34,413 bases of DNA, from NCBI GenBank assembly GCA_964351745.1, contig CAYGPI010000013.1:1-34413 (forward strand), read 5' to 3'. The stretch is from CAYNJF01 sp964351745 (GTDB lineage: Bacteria > Pseudomonadota > Gammaproteobacteria > Berkiellales > Berkiellaceae). The notes under the pieces were generated by a model that did not search any database, had not been told where the DNA came from, and saw nothing but the letters and a program-made list of their open reading frames with translations. This document shows, in pieces, positions 23,900 to 32,129 of this stretch (position 1 is the first letter of the stretch; the number at the start of each line of letters is the position of its first letter). The translations under genes were made by a program, and so were the position numbers.

Positions 23900-25015
23900 T
23901 TAGCCATGATGGATCCATTTTCTAGAATCTAGGGGATAGCCATTCTTCCTTATCTCAAAGTATAAGCCTGGCTTGCTTTGTCCGCCGCTTTTTCCAACAA
24001 GAGAAATTTGATCTCCCTGTTTAACCCAGTCCCCTGTTGATTTTAACAAGGCCTGATTGTTCCCATATAACGACATATAGCCTTGACCGTGATCAATGAT
24101 GATGAGTAATCCTAACCCCCTTAACCATTCAGAAAAGACGACTCTGCCAGGGTGGATGGCATGCACTTGAGTGCCTTCCTTGGCAAATAAATAACTGTCA
24201 CTAAAAACAACGGATTGCAGCTGATTGGCCAAGATAGGCATAGGAAGTTGGCCTATCATTTGTTGGAATTGCTTGGGTAACTCAACATACTCTAGTTTTG
24301 AGGCTTGCTCGAGCTTCGCTAATAATAGTGTTAATCCCTTGTGCTGCGCTTTTATCTCGTCTTGTGAGTGAGTATCGCGCTCTAAGAAAGTCTGATAATG
24401 CTCTATGAGATTAAGTTGTTTTTCTCTCGTTAGTTTAAGATTTTGCTGCTGTTTAGTGTGTATCTCCCTGAGCTTTATAAGCGTTTCTTGATGAAGAGAG
24501 TGTTCTTGTTTGGCTGCTTCGCTTTGTTTGACTTTGAGTCGCAAGTCTTTCAGAAGTTTTGCTTCTGCTTTAGCAAAATATTCATACCAAACGCTAAGTT
24601 TTTGAACATCTGTTATTTTTTGCTGCTTTAAAATAATTTTAAGAGGGTGACGTTGTGAATCATGGCTTAATTTTTGTATATAAACTTCCAGTCGTTGAAG
24701 TAGAGCCTCCTTTTCTTTTTCGAGTAAGGCCATTTTATCCACAAGATGTTCAATGTTTTTTTCAATATAAGTGATGCTATGTTGTGTTTTATTGAGGCTT
24801 AAGGTGATTTTTTGGATTGTTTTATCTGTTTGAGAAAGATTTTTTTGCTCGGTAGAGATATGTTTTTCAGTCCGTTTAATATTAAGCTCAATACCCTTTA
24901 ACTTTGACTCTAAAGCTTGAATTTTCTTCTGAACTTGCTCCGTGCTCTCTGCGGCGAAGGCGTTAAGACTCCAAATCAACAAAAGAAAATAGCTAATGCG
25001 TTTTATCCAAATCAT
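23900..25015 (-). CDS. envC: Murein hydrolase activator EnvC
   Basis: Periplasmic activator of the AmiA/AmiB amidases that split septal peptidoglycan during division, working with FtsEX. The signal peptide is about 1-21 (YFLLLIWSLNAFA). A long coiled coil spans roughly 25-235 (KKIQALESKLKGIELNIKR and following). The C-terminal LytM/M23 domain begins near 278 (GTQVHAIHPGRVVFSEWL, IIIDHGQGYMSLYGNN, GKSGGQSKPGLYFEIRKNG). As in E. coli EnvC, the zinc-site residues of active M23 enzymes are missing (GLYFE in place of HLHFE). It is therefore an activator, not a hydrolase. The ATG overlaps the gpmI stop by 4 nt (ATGA), indicating translational coupling. Confidence 0.93.
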   Translation of the reverse strand: MIWIKRISYFLLLIWSLNAFAAESTEQVQKKIQALESKLKGIELNIKRTEKHISTEQKNLSQTDKTIQKITLSLNKTQHSITYIEKNIEHLVDKMALLEKEKEALLQRLEVYIQKLSHDSQRHPLKIILKQQKITDVQKLSVWYEYFAKAEAKLLKDLRLKVKQSEAAKQEHSLHQETLIKLREIHTKQQQNLKLTREKQLNLIEHYQTFLERDTHSQDEIKAQHKGLTLLLAKLEQASKLEYVELPKQFQQMIGQLPMPILANQLQSVVFSDSYLFAKEGTQVHAIHPGRVVFSEWLRGLGLLIIIDHGQGYMSLYGNNQALLKSTGDWVKQGDQISLVGKSGGQSKPGLYFEIRKNGYPLDSRKWIHHG

Positions 25016-26541
25016 GGGATCAATGATCTTCCTGTCATAAGTTTAGGTTTTTGAATGTCCATTAGTTTAAGTATAGTGGCTGCAATATCAGTAAGGCAGC
25101 CTTGATCAGAGAATGTGACGGTTTGAGAGCCGACATAAACGAGTGGAACTAACTCCGTGGTATGCGCAGTATGAGGCTGGCCTGTAAAAATATTTTGCAT
25201 GAGCTCAGCATTACCATGATCTGCGGTGATCAAAGCTTCACCATCAACTGCACGAAGAGCTTCAACGACACGACCTAGACACAGATCTAGGGTTTCAACC
25301 GCTTTGATAGTAGCATCCATCTTGCCTGTATGGCCGACCATATCGGCATTGGCATAATTACAGACGATAAAATCATGGGTTTGCTCTGTAATGGCCTTGA
25401 CTAAGTGATCGGTCACTTCATGAGCACTCATTTCGGGTTTTTGATCATAGGTTAGGACATTCGGTGAATCCACCAAGATCCGCTCTTCATTTTGAAAAAG
25501 CGTCTCTTTGCCGCCATTAAAGAAAAAGGTCACATGAGCGTACTTTTCAGTTTCAGCGATTCGCAATTGAGATAAACCTTGGTTCTGAATGATCTCTCCA
25601 AGTGTTTGGGTGATTTTTTGAGGTTTGAAAGCAACGATGGCATCTAAAGTCTCATCGTAATGAGTTAATGTGAGAAATTGTTTGAGCTTCACTATTTTAG
25701 TGCGCTTGAACCCTTGAAAATTGGGGTTTTGTATTGCGTGACTAAGTTGTCTTGCTCGATCAGATCTGAAATTCATAAAGATCACAGTATCACCATCTTC
25801 AACAAGCGCTGGTTGCCCTATCAGAGTCGGCTCTATGAATTCATCAGTGATTTCTTTGGTGTAAGCGGTCAGCAGACCTTGTGCGGGATCTTGGACATGA
25901 TGGGTGGCTTGTCCTAACGTTAGCATGTCATAAGCTTTTTGTATTCTATCAAAGTTTTGATCTCTATCCATGGCATAGTAGCGTCCTATGAGACTGGCTA
26001 TTTTTCCAATAGGGTTCTTTTTGAACCATAGATGAATAAGCTCTAAGGCGTTGCTAGCACTCTTGGGTGGACAGTCCCTACCATCTAAAAAAGCATGGAC
26101 ATATAAATGATGAAGTTCGTGAGCTTTAGCAAAGTTAAGCATGGCGAGAAAGTGATTGAGATGACTATGCACGCCACCATCAGAAAGCAAACCGATGAGG
26201 TGAACTTTGCCACCATTTTTTTTGGCTGTTTTGAACGCTTTTTTTAAGGCAGCATTTTTATAGAAACTGTGATCGTCTATGGCGACATTTATTCTTTGTA
26301 GATCTTGGTATAAGGTTCGGCCAGCACCTAAACTCATGTGCCCAACTTCAGAATTGCCCATTTGGTGGCTTGGAAGACCAACGTGAGAGCCAGAGGCGTT
26401 GATGATAGTATGTGGGCAGCTAGATAACAAAGAATCCCAGTGTGGTGTTTTTGCTAGGGCAATCGCATTGTGATCAACTTGCTCTCTGTGGCCCCATCCA
26501 TCAAGTATTAGTAACACGCATGGCTTCTTATTAGGCATCAT
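25012..26541 (-). CDS. gpmI: 2,3-bisphosphoglycerate-independent phosphoglycerate mutase
   Basis: Interconverts 3- and 2-phosphoglycerate in glycolysis and gluconeogenesis (EC 5.4.2.12), manganese-dependent, cytoplasmic. The 509 aa are the standard length. The metal-binding LILDGWGHRE (Asp 14) opens the phosphatase domain and the phospho-serine motif is MGNSEVGHMS (Ser 64). The phosphotransferase domain has LSDGGVHSHLNH and HAFLDGRDCPPKSA. The C-terminal metal ligands lie in CNYANADMVGHTG and ITADHGNAE. GGAAATA precedes the ATG; a second ATG directly follows. It is cotranscribed with envC, as in E. coli (gpmM-envC), and is divergent from the rhodanese gene. Confidence 0.97.
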   Translation of the reverse strand: MMPNKKPCVLLILDGWGHREQVDHNAIALAKTPHWDSLLSSCPHTIINASGSHVGLPSHQMGNSEVGHMSLGAGRTLYQDLQRINVAIDDHSFYKNAALKKAFKTAKKNGGKVHLIGLLSDGGVHSHLNHFLAMLNFAKAHELHHLYVHAFLDGRDCPPKSASNALELIHLWFKKNPIGKIASLIGRYYAMDRDQNFDRIQKAYDMLTLGQATHHVQDPAQGLLTAYTKEITDEFIEPTLIGQPALVEDGDTVIFMNFRSDRARQLSHAIQNPNFQGFKRTKIVKLKQFLTLTHYDETLDAIVAFKPQKITQTLGEIIQNQGLSQLRIAETEKYAHVTFFFNGGKETLFQNEERILVDSPNVLTYDQKPEMSAHEVTDHLVKAITEQTHDFIVCNYANADMVGHTGKMDATIKAVETLDLCLGRVVEALRAVDGEALITADHGNAELMQNIFTGQPHTAHTTELVPLVYVGSQTVTFSDQGCLTDIAATILKLMDIQKPKLMTGRSLIP

Positions 26542-26655
26542 TATTTCCTTATTTGGTCATTTGTGCATTGTAAGAGTCGCGGATAAGCGCTTGCAAGTCG
26601 CTCTTTGCATATTGAGGCGTTATACTGTTTCCTTTTTGGATGAACAGAAAAGAGT

Positions 26656-27084
26656 ATGGCGGAGATAATTGAGTTTTTAAGTAGTCACTGGATGTTAAGT
26701 GGTGGCTTTGTGATTGTGTTGGTTCTCTTCCTTGCAAATGAAATGAAGCAGAAGGTTAGTGGAGCTATGCGAGTTAGCCCGGCTGAAGCTGTAAGCCTTA
26801 TGAACCATTCAGACACGGTTGTGATTGATGTGCGACATCTGGATGCTTTTAAAGAAGGCCATATTGTTGATTCACAAAACATACCGTTTTCTGAATTAGA
26901 CAATAAAAAGGCAACAGTCAATCGTTTGAAGAAAAAACAGATCCTTGTTGTGTGTGAGCAAGGTTTGCAATCTCCTAAAGCGGTTAAACAGCTGCAAGCT
27001 GATGGCTTTGAGCAAGTTTCCTTTATTGCCGGTGGCATTTTGTCATGGAAAGCAGAAAATCTCCCATTGACCAAAAAAAATTAA
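26656..27084 (+). CDS. yibN: Membrane-anchored rhodanese-like protein (YibN type)
   Basis: A 142-aa protein with one N-terminal transmembrane segment (about 11-28, HWMLSGGFVIVLVLFLA) and a single rhodanese domain (about 40-138). The domain shows VVIDVRHLDAFKEGHI, the active-site loop VVCEQGLQS (Cys 100) and VSFIAGGILSWKAENLPL. It matches E. coli YibN in architecture and in location (between gpmM and the secB-gpsA genes). Rhodanese domains move sulfane sulfur; the actual substrate of YibN-type proteins is not settled, and a membrane-protein biogenesis link has been proposed. The grxC gene that lies between yibN and secB in E. coli is absent here. Confidence 0.85.
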   Translation: MAEIIEFLSSHWMLSGGFVIVLVLFLANEMKQKVSGAMRVSPAEAVSLMNHSDTVVIDVRHLDAFKEGHIVDSQNIPFSELDNKKATVNRLKKKQILVVCEQGLQSPKAVKQLQADGFEQVSFIAGGILSWKAENLPLTKKN

Positions 27085-27137
27085 CAACAACGAAGTTCTG
27101 ATTGAATTTAATATAACAACATAAAGAGGTAATTATC

Positions 27138-27593
27138 ATGGCTGAAGAGCAACCTAAAGGTCCAGTTTTTACAATTCAACGTATCTATATTAAAGATGTT
27201 TCATATGAAGCACCAAACTCACCGAAGATCTTTCGTGAAGATTGGAAACCAGAAGTTAACGTGGATCTACAAACTAAAACAGATACCATTGAAGATGATA
27301 TTTATGATGTCATTTTGCATTTGACTGTCACTGTAAAAATGGGCGACAAAACAGCCTTCTTATGTGAAGTCCATCAAGCTGGTATCTTTACTTTAAAAGG
27401 GTTTCCTGAAGAGCAGTTAAACCATGCTTTAGGTAGTATGTGCCCTAATATTTTATATCCGTATGCGAGAGAAGCGGTTTCTGATATCGTGACTCGTGGT
27501 GGATTCCCACAATTATTATTAGCGCCTGTGAATTTTGATGCTTTATATCTGCAACATTTAGAGCAACAGAAAAAGGAAGGCGGCGCAGCTTAA
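27138..27593 (+). CDS. secB: Protein-export chaperone SecB
   Basis: Tetrameric cytoplasmic chaperone that holds preproteins unfolded and delivers them to SecA. The 151 aa match family length. Recognisable segments are FTIQRIYIKDVSYEAPNSP, the beta-sheet (YDVILHLTVTVKMGDKTAFL), CEVHQAGIFTLKGF and CPNILYPYAREAVSDIVTRG, then FPQLLLAPVNFDALY. AGAGGT lies about 8 bp upstream of the ATG. The stop overlaps the gpsA start by one base (TAATG), so the two genes are coupled, as in other gammaproteobacteria. Confidence 0.97.
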   Translation: MAEEQPKGPVFTIQRIYIKDVSYEAPNSPKIFREDWKPEVNVDLQTKTDTIEDDIYDVILHLTVTVKMGDKTAFLCEVHQAGIFTLKGFPEEQLNHALGSMCPNILYPYAREAVSDIVTRGGFPQLLLAPVNFDALYLQHLEQQKKEGGAA

Positions 27594-28594
27594 TGACAAC
27601 GCCAATTTTGGTTTTAGGCGCAGGCTCCTGGGGGACTGCGCTTAGTATTCATCTTGCACGAAATCATCAAGAAGTTTGGCTGTGGTCGCATGAGCCAGAT
27701 GTGGTTGATGCCATCAATCAAAAAAGAGAAAATATTCGCTATCTGCCAGGAGAAAAGCTGCCGGCAAAGATTAAAGCCATTGATCACCTGGATTCTTTTT
27801 TTAAAACTTATCAAGAAGAGCCCCATGATGTGATGTTGGCTATTCCTAGTTTTGTCTTTGACGAAGTGCTTGATAAGCTTGAAGCTTATAAAAACCAAAA
27901 GACACGACTACTTTGGGTGACTAAAGGTCTTTCTGAGAGAGGTGGATTGCTGCACGAAACAGTTTTGGCACGCGGATTTAAAGTTTTTGGTGTGCTTAGT
28001 GGGCCAAGCTTTGCTAAAGAAGTTGCTAAAGATTTGCCAACTTCAGTCACTCTGGCTTGTGAGGATGACAAGTTTGCCAAAGATTTAATCCAAAGATTCC
28101 ATACCCCTCATTTTCGAGTTTATCGATCAGACGATATCATTGGTGTTCAATTAGGTGGCGCGCTAAAAAATGTTTTAGCGATAGCGGTTTCACTGGTTGA
28201 TGGCTTAGGTTATGGCATGAATGTCAAAGCTGCCATGATGACTCGTGGGTTGTACGAACTTAGCCAGTTGGCCGTAGCGATGGGCGCGAATAAAGAAACT
28301 TTATTTGGTCTATCAGGCATGGGTGATATTATTTTAACGTGCTCTGATAATCAGTCACGTAATCGTCGTTTTGGTCTCAATTTGGCCAAAGGGCTTGATG
28401 CTGACGAAGCTGAGCGACAAGTTGGTCAGGTGGTTGAAGGTCGACGAAATACTCTGCAGGCTTATCAGCTTTTTAAACAGCATGAAGTGCCAGCCCCTAT
28501 CTGCCAAATGGTATACAGCATTCTATATGAGCATGTTCCGGCTAAAGTAGCTATTAAAAAAAGGTTTGATGAAGCCCCTGGTCTTGAGTTTTAG
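27593..28594 (+). CDS. gpsA: Glycerol-3-phosphate dehydrogenase [NAD(P)+]
   Basis: Reduces dihydroxyacetone phosphate to sn-glycerol-3-phosphate for phospholipid synthesis (EC 1.1.1.94), cytoplasmic. The 333 aa have a Rossmann start (ILVLGAGSWGTALSIHLA), LSGPSFAKEVAKDLPTSVTL, the catalytic lysine region GGALKNVLAIA, GLSGMGDIILTCSDNQSRNR and GRNT-type GRRNTLQAYQL. AAGGAAGG in the secB tail serves as ribosome-binding site. The stop overlaps that of the convergent downstream gene (28591-28594). In E. coli cysE follows; here it does not. Confidence 0.96.
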   Translation: MTTPILVLGAGSWGTALSIHLARNHQEVWLWSHEPDVVDAINQKRENIRYLPGEKLPAKIKAIDHLDSFFKTYQEEPHDVMLAIPSFVFDEVLDKLEAYKNQKTRLLWVTKGLSERGGLLHETVLARGFKVFGVLSGPSFAKEVAKDLPTSVTLACEDDKFAKDLIQRFHTPHFRVYRSDDIIGVQLGGALKNVLAIAVSLVDGLGYGMNVKAAMMTRGLYELSQLAVAMGANKETLFGLSGMGDIILTCSDNQSRNRRFGLNLAKGLDADEAERQVGQVVEGRRNTLQAYQLFKQHEVPAPICQMVYSILYEHVPAKVAIKKRFDEAPGLEF

Positions 28595-30051
28595 CTAAAC
28601 ATAAAAGCTTGTGGGCAATGTGACCATGCCCAGTCTCTAGCAATTTCGTCGGCGTGAGTACTAACCATAGAGACTGACTGGCTTCTTTCGCGGCGAGTCA
28701 ATTGCTGTAAAGGTAAAATGGCTTGCGCTGCTGTTTGGGAGTGGCAATACTCATCAATTTTTTTTTCTGTCTGATCTTTCTTATCTTCTAAACTTAAAGC
28801 GCTAAGCCGTAAAGCCATATCTAGCTCTATGTTTTGTGTCTCGTCTCTAGGTCTTAAATCGGCAACCCATTGGCGTAAATTTATAATTTCTAAAGGAACC
28901 GTCTCATTGACTGCAAAACATGTTGATATGCGGGAAAACAGTTGCTCAAACATGTCTGATGGGATCAATGGGTATACTTTCTTAAACCAAATGACTGATT
29001 TTTCAAGATCTTTCTTGTAGCAGTAAACCATGAGCAAAGCTAAAGAAGCTTCTTTTTGATGCTCTGGGTTAATATTTTTAAAGTCAACGAGGCAAATGTT
29101 AGCGCAAAGTAGAATCAAAGATAAAGGAGGGCTTTCAAGTTGGAAAAACTTTTCTATGAGATAAATCAGGATGCGCGACTCAAAAAAGGGGTGCGTGATG
29201 ATAAGATCTTTGGCGCCTTCCCATTTTAGGAAAGACTTTAAAAAATTTTCGTTGTATATAAATGACGGATAAAAATGAAAGATTTTTTTTATTCGCTCCT
29301 CGTCAAGGTCAGATGGGAATTCTATTTGGTATTTCATGTCTTTGATGGGAGCCATTGAGCAGCAAATACCAACATAAATATTTTCGAAATCTTGGTAAAA
29401 TAGATCACGAAAAGATGGCTCTTTTTCTAGCAAATAATTGTAGTTTGTTTTAACCCATGCTCTTTGTTCTGGGGATTGGTGATAGGTATGATTCAATTTT
29501 TGCATGATCATTAAAGATAAATCAGGGTATGCGTGCACAATCTGCCTAAAACCATAATAACTAATTTTAAAAAAAAGCCTCTCATGATTTAAAATAGACT
29601 CAATTAAGTGTTTCTCTTGATACTGAATGCCCCATGATATAATTCTTTGGATACTTTGCTCACGTACTAAATCTTCACTGTTTGCAATGGCAAGTCTGAT
29701 GCTTGAAGAGACACTTGCAAGACTCAATCGATCCTTAGAGGTTAAAAGTCTTTCAAAAACGGAGTGAGTAAATAGAAAGTCACTCATCTGATGGTCTGGC
29801 ACTTGTAAGAGGAGATTGATGATTTCACGTAACGTGCGATCAGAGTACTGATTATTTCCTATCTTAGAAAGCTGAGAAATGAGTATCGATCGAGAGGTAT
29901 TTTTTGATAGAAAGCTCCAAGTGCGAACATCATGACTAAAACTTTCTATGGCAGTAAGAAGAGGCTTGGGTATATAGCTAGTCGGTGATTTTTTAGATTT
30001 TTTGTCATGGTGCGCTAACCAAGAGTGGGGGCTGCTAATCAAGAAAAACAT
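28591..30051 (-). CDS. Unrecognised 486-aa helical protein, F-box-like segment; candidate effector
   Basis: A soluble, all-helical-looking protein without signal peptide after a short hydrophobic start. The only motif-like stretch is around residues 95-121 (HSVFERLLTSKDRLSLASVS followed by SSIRLAI). Its spacing of a helix, DRLSLASVS and SxIR resembles the F-box (ILxxL-DLLRLALVSRRWR); the leading LP is missing. Helical repeats fill the rest, and the end is basic then acidic. The convergent overlap of its stop with that of gpsA by 4 nt is unusual. The ATG at 30051 has AAGG directly adjacent; a TTG at 30042 would be better spaced. It takes the position of cysE in the E. coli order. No function can be assigned with confidence. 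Confidence 0.8.
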   Translation of the reverse strand: MFFLISSPHSWLAHHDKKSKKSPTSYIPKPLLTAIESFSHDVRTWSFLSKNTSRSILISQLSKIGNNQYSDRTLREIINLLLQVPDHQMSDFLFTHSVFERLLTSKDRLSLASVSSSIRLAIANSEDLVREQSIQRIISWGIQYQEKHLIESILNHERLFFKISYYGFRQIVHAYPDLSLMIMQKLNHTYHQSPEQRAWVKTNYNYLLEKEPSFRDLFYQDFENIYVGICCSMAPIKDMKYQIEFPSDLDEERIKKIFHFYPSFIYNENFLKSFLKWEGAKDLIITHPFFESRILIYLIEKFFQLESPPLSLILLCANICLVDFKNINPEHQKEASLALLMVYCYKKDLEKSVIWFKKVYPLIPSDMFEQLFSRISTCFAVNETVPLEIINLRQWVADLRPRDETQNIELDMALRLSALSLEDKKDQTEKKIDEYCHSQTAAQAILPLQQLTRRERSQSVSMVSTHADEIARDWAWSHCPQAFMFS

Positions 30052-30083
30052 CCTTGTTTTTCTTTTTACATTACATGGTCGTC

Positions 30084-30545
30084 TTAAGAATCACAATAGT
30101 GGCATTGGCGCCAAGCTTCATAAACCATAATAGCTGCTGAATTTGAAAGATTTAATGTTCTTGAGTTGGGTTTCTGTGGGATCACTAATTTTTGAGCACT
30201 GGAAAAATTATCATGAATCTGTTTTGGCAGACCAGATGTTTCAGAGCCAAAGAGGAAAGCATCACCGCTTTTAAATTCAGGCTCACTGAAAATAGTGCTG
30301 GCTTTTGAGGTGAGCACAAAGATTCTGCTTGATTTTAATTGTTCAAAACAGGCTTGCGCCGTTGCATGGTGATGAATTTGGGCAAACTCATGGTAGTCAA
30401 GTCCTGCACGCTGTAGCCGCTTATCATCCCAGGTAAAGCGTAGAGGATGAATTAATTGAAGCGAGCATCCAGTATTAGCACTAAGGCGAATAATATTACC
30501 AGTATTCGGTGGAATTTCTGGTTGGTATAAAATAATATGAAACAT
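30084..30545 (-). CDS. trmL: tRNA (cytidine(34)-2'-O)-methyltransferase TrmL
   Basis: SPOUT-family enzyme that methylates the wobble ribose of certain leucine tRNAs using S-adenosylmethionine. The 153 aa are close to the E. coli length (157). Diagnostic segments are MFHIILYQPEIPPNTGNIIR, FTWDDKRLQRAGLDYHEF, LFGSETSGLP and IPQKPNSRTLNLSNSAAIMV followed by YEAWRQ, which form the knotted AdoMet site. The ATG at 30545 is chosen by homology; an open extension to 30668 has no family counterpart. It keeps the trmL-near-gpsA neighbourhood of E. coli (secB-gpsA-cysE-trmL), but is on the opposite strand and separated by the 486-aa gene. Confidence 0.94.
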   Translation of the reverse strand: MFHIILYQPEIPPNTGNIIRLSANTGCSLQLIHPLRFTWDDKRLQRAGLDYHEFAQIHHHATAQACFEQLKSSRIFVLTSKASTIFSEPEFKSGDAFLFGSETSGLPKQIHDNFSSAQKLVIPQKPNSRTLNLSNSAAIMVYEAWRQCHYCDS

Positions 30546-30595
30546 GTTAGTTAACTTGGTGTTTTTGTGGTAGCTTGAAACTAATTTGTAGTTGT

Positions 30596-30623
30596 TTGCC
30601 TCTAGCCAATGATCTGCTATATA
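30596..30623 (+). promoter_or_regulatory. Possible sigma70 promoter for the Lpp-like lipoprotein gene
   Basis: TTGCCT (30596-30601) and TATATA (30618-30623) are separated by 16 bp. The transcript would begin near 30630 with a leader of about 97 nt. Moderate match only. Confidence 0.35.
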
Positions 30624-30726
30624 AATGCAAGAGGGATCCTTGCATGAAAATATGCAGATAGCAAGCAAATCAGCTAAGCTTATTGGACCTAATAATTTTA
30701 AAATAACTAATATGAGGGACTATCAA

Positions 30727-30909
30727 ATGCGCATGGTTTTAAAATTTATTTCTCTAGGGGTTTTAGCTTTACCTCTTTTCTCTTTAACAGGTTGTGCCAT
30801 GTATGATACTTCTGAAGAAGCTCTGCAGCGTGCAGATAGAGCTCTTGAGCAAGCTGAAATGTGCAACCAAAGAGTCGACAGACTAACTGATGCTTACGGC
30901 GGCAAATAA
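30727..30909 (+). CDS. Very short Lpp/OprI-like outer-membrane lipoprotein
   Basis: A 60-aa lipoprotein precursor. The signal peptide runs to about residue 22 with lipobox LTGC (Cys 23), giving a mature protein of 38 residues. The rest is one helix with heptad spacing (EALQRADRALEQAEM, NQRVDRLTDAY) and ends YGGK. The C-terminal Lys is the residue by which E. coli Lpp is bound to peptidoglycan. E. coli mature Lpp has 58 residues, so this one is about a third shorter. An extra Cys 46 lies mid-helix and could form a dimer disulfide. The ATG at 30727 is preferred over 30712 because GAGGGA lies 8 bp upstream. A terminator follows, then a convergent L,D-transpeptidase, the enzyme class that attaches Lpp. 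Confidence 0.8.
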   Translation: MRMVLKFISLGVLALPLFSLTGCAMYDTSEEALQRADRALEQAEMCNQRVDRLTDAYGGK

Positions 30910-30929
30910 TAATATCGCTTTAAGATGAT

Positions 30930-30958
30930 GATCGGCCAAGCTTTAAGCTTAGCCGATC
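30930..30958 (+). terminator. Rho-independent terminator of the lipoprotein gene
   Basis: Stem GATCGGC/GCCGATC (30930-30936, 30952-30958) is extended inward by AAGCTT/AAGCTT after one mismatch, and is followed by TTTAGTTT on the plus strand. It lies 20 bp past the stop and just before the convergent transpeptidase stop, so it may serve both. Confidence 0.75.
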
Positions 30959-30972
30959 TTTAGTTTCGTATT

Positions 30973-31938
30973 TTAATGAAGGTTCCCAATTCGTTGAGGG
31001 TACCCGTTTGCTACTTTTGAATAGTTGCGAGCATCATTCCATCGGACATTAAACTTTCCTTGATATCCATAGGTTGCAGCGGTCTTCATGACAAGTTGGT
31101 TTATCGACATAGGGTTTTGGTAAATAGATTCACGAAGTGGCACATGGGCCTCTAGATAAATATTACCACCAACGATGCCTACTTTGTGCGGCTCATGGAC
31201 GACCCTCACTTGCATGCCAACCGTTACCTGTCCAAATAGCTCTTGAATATCCTCAGGCAACATGCGCATGCAACCATGACTGCTGCGAAGACCGACGCCT
31301 TTAGGGTAAGGTGTGCCATGGATCACAATATTTTTGAATCCAAGGTTCATCTTATATTTCCCTAACGGATTTTTGGGGCCAGGAGGCATTTTTGCAGGAA
31401 TAGGCTTTCCACTGCGAGCATGTTTTTCTAGGATAGAGTCAGGCACTATCCACCATGGATCTTTTTGCATGCGCACGACTTGAGTTTTTCCTAAAGGAGT
31501 CAACCAGCCCTGCTTACCAATACCTATAGGATAGGTACTGACTGTACGTCCATTTGGGTGGTAAAAATATAACCGCATTTCAGCTAGGTTCACGACAATA
31601 CCTTTTCGCTCGCCAGAAGGAAGAATGAAACGTGTTGGTATCGTTAATCTTGATCCAGGCTCTGGAAATAAATAGTTCACTCCAGGATTGGCCTCTTTCA
31701 TTTCGTAGCCACCTATATCATATCGTCTGCCGACGGTTGATAAGGTGTCGTTACCTCGAACAGTTGCAGTTTTGATGGTGCCAACGATGTTTCCATCAGC
31801 AGGTATATCAAAGGTTAGTGCTGAAGCTTTGCCAGCGATTAATATTCCCATCCCTAGAATTAAATGAGCTATCCATTTTTTACTCTGCTCATCTTTTTTA
31901 ACGGTTTTTGAGACGGCTGTATACATATATAACCCCAT
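30973..31938 (-). CDS. L,D-transpeptidase (YkuD family) with LysM-like N-terminus
   Basis: Periplasmic enzyme of 321 aa. The signal sequence is about 20-40 (WIAHLILGMGILIAGKASA). A LysM-like peptidoglycan-binding segment follows (VRGNDTLSTVGRRYDIGGYE, then ANPGVNYLFPEPGSRLTIP). The YkuD catalytic domain carries GIVVNLAEMRLYFY, the motif IVIHGTPYPKG with His at about 207, and SSHGCMRM with the catalytic Cys at about 223. This layout matches ErfK/YbiS/YcfS-type enzymes, which join the C-terminal Lys of Lpp to peptidoglycan, rather than the 3-3 crosslinkers. The start at 31938 is preferred; an ATG at 31926 also has a good GGGG site. The facing Lpp-like gene is a likely substrate. Confidence 0.92.
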   Translation of the reverse strand: MGLYMYTAVSKTVKKDEQSKKWIAHLILGMGILIAGKASALTFDIPADGNIVGTIKTATVRGNDTLSTVGRRYDIGGYEMKEANPGVNYLFPEPGSRLTIPTRFILPSGERKGIVVNLAEMRLYFYHPNGRTVSTYPIGIGKQGWLTPLGKTQVVRMQKDPWWIVPDSILEKHARSGKPIPAKMPPGPKNPLGKYKMNLGFKNIVIHGTPYPKGVGLRSSHGCMRMLPEDIQELFGQVTVGMQVRVVHEPHKVGIVGGNIYLEAHVPLRESIYQNPMSINQLVMKTAATYGYQGKFNVRWNDARNYSKVANGYPQRIGNLH

Positions 31939-32098
31939 ATCTGATCTTTCTTGTTTCAATAGGGTTATCGACCCGCAGTGCAATATCTGAAGCGGTGCAA
32001 CATAAAAAAAGTAACTTTTTTGAGCTTGGATTAAAATTTATGGAAGATTTAGGACATCCAGAATATGTACTAAGTTAGGTTTCTACTAATATTATATT

Positions 32099-32110
32099 AG
32101 GTTCGAACCT
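32099..32110. promoter_or_regulatory. Perfect 12-bp palindrome upstream of pilus cluster
   Basis: AGGTTCGAACCT is a perfect inverted repeat directly after an AT-rich stretch (ATATTATATTAG) in the divergent region between the transpeptidase and the MshI-like gene. It could be an operator. It also resembles a tRNA T-loop, but no tRNA fits around it. Confidence 0.35.
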
Positions 32111-32129
32111 GTGGATTTGGTGGTTTCAT

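Noticed and set aside
30973..31938. 3-3 crosslinking L,D-transpeptidase
   Set aside because: Cannot be excluded, but domain layout (LysM-like plus YkuD) and the facing Lpp-like gene fit the lipoprotein-attaching class better.
32090..32125. tRNA suggested by GGTTCGAACC
   Set aside because: The T-loop-like word is present, but no acceptor, D-arm or anticodon arm can be drawn around it; more likely a chance palindrome or operator.
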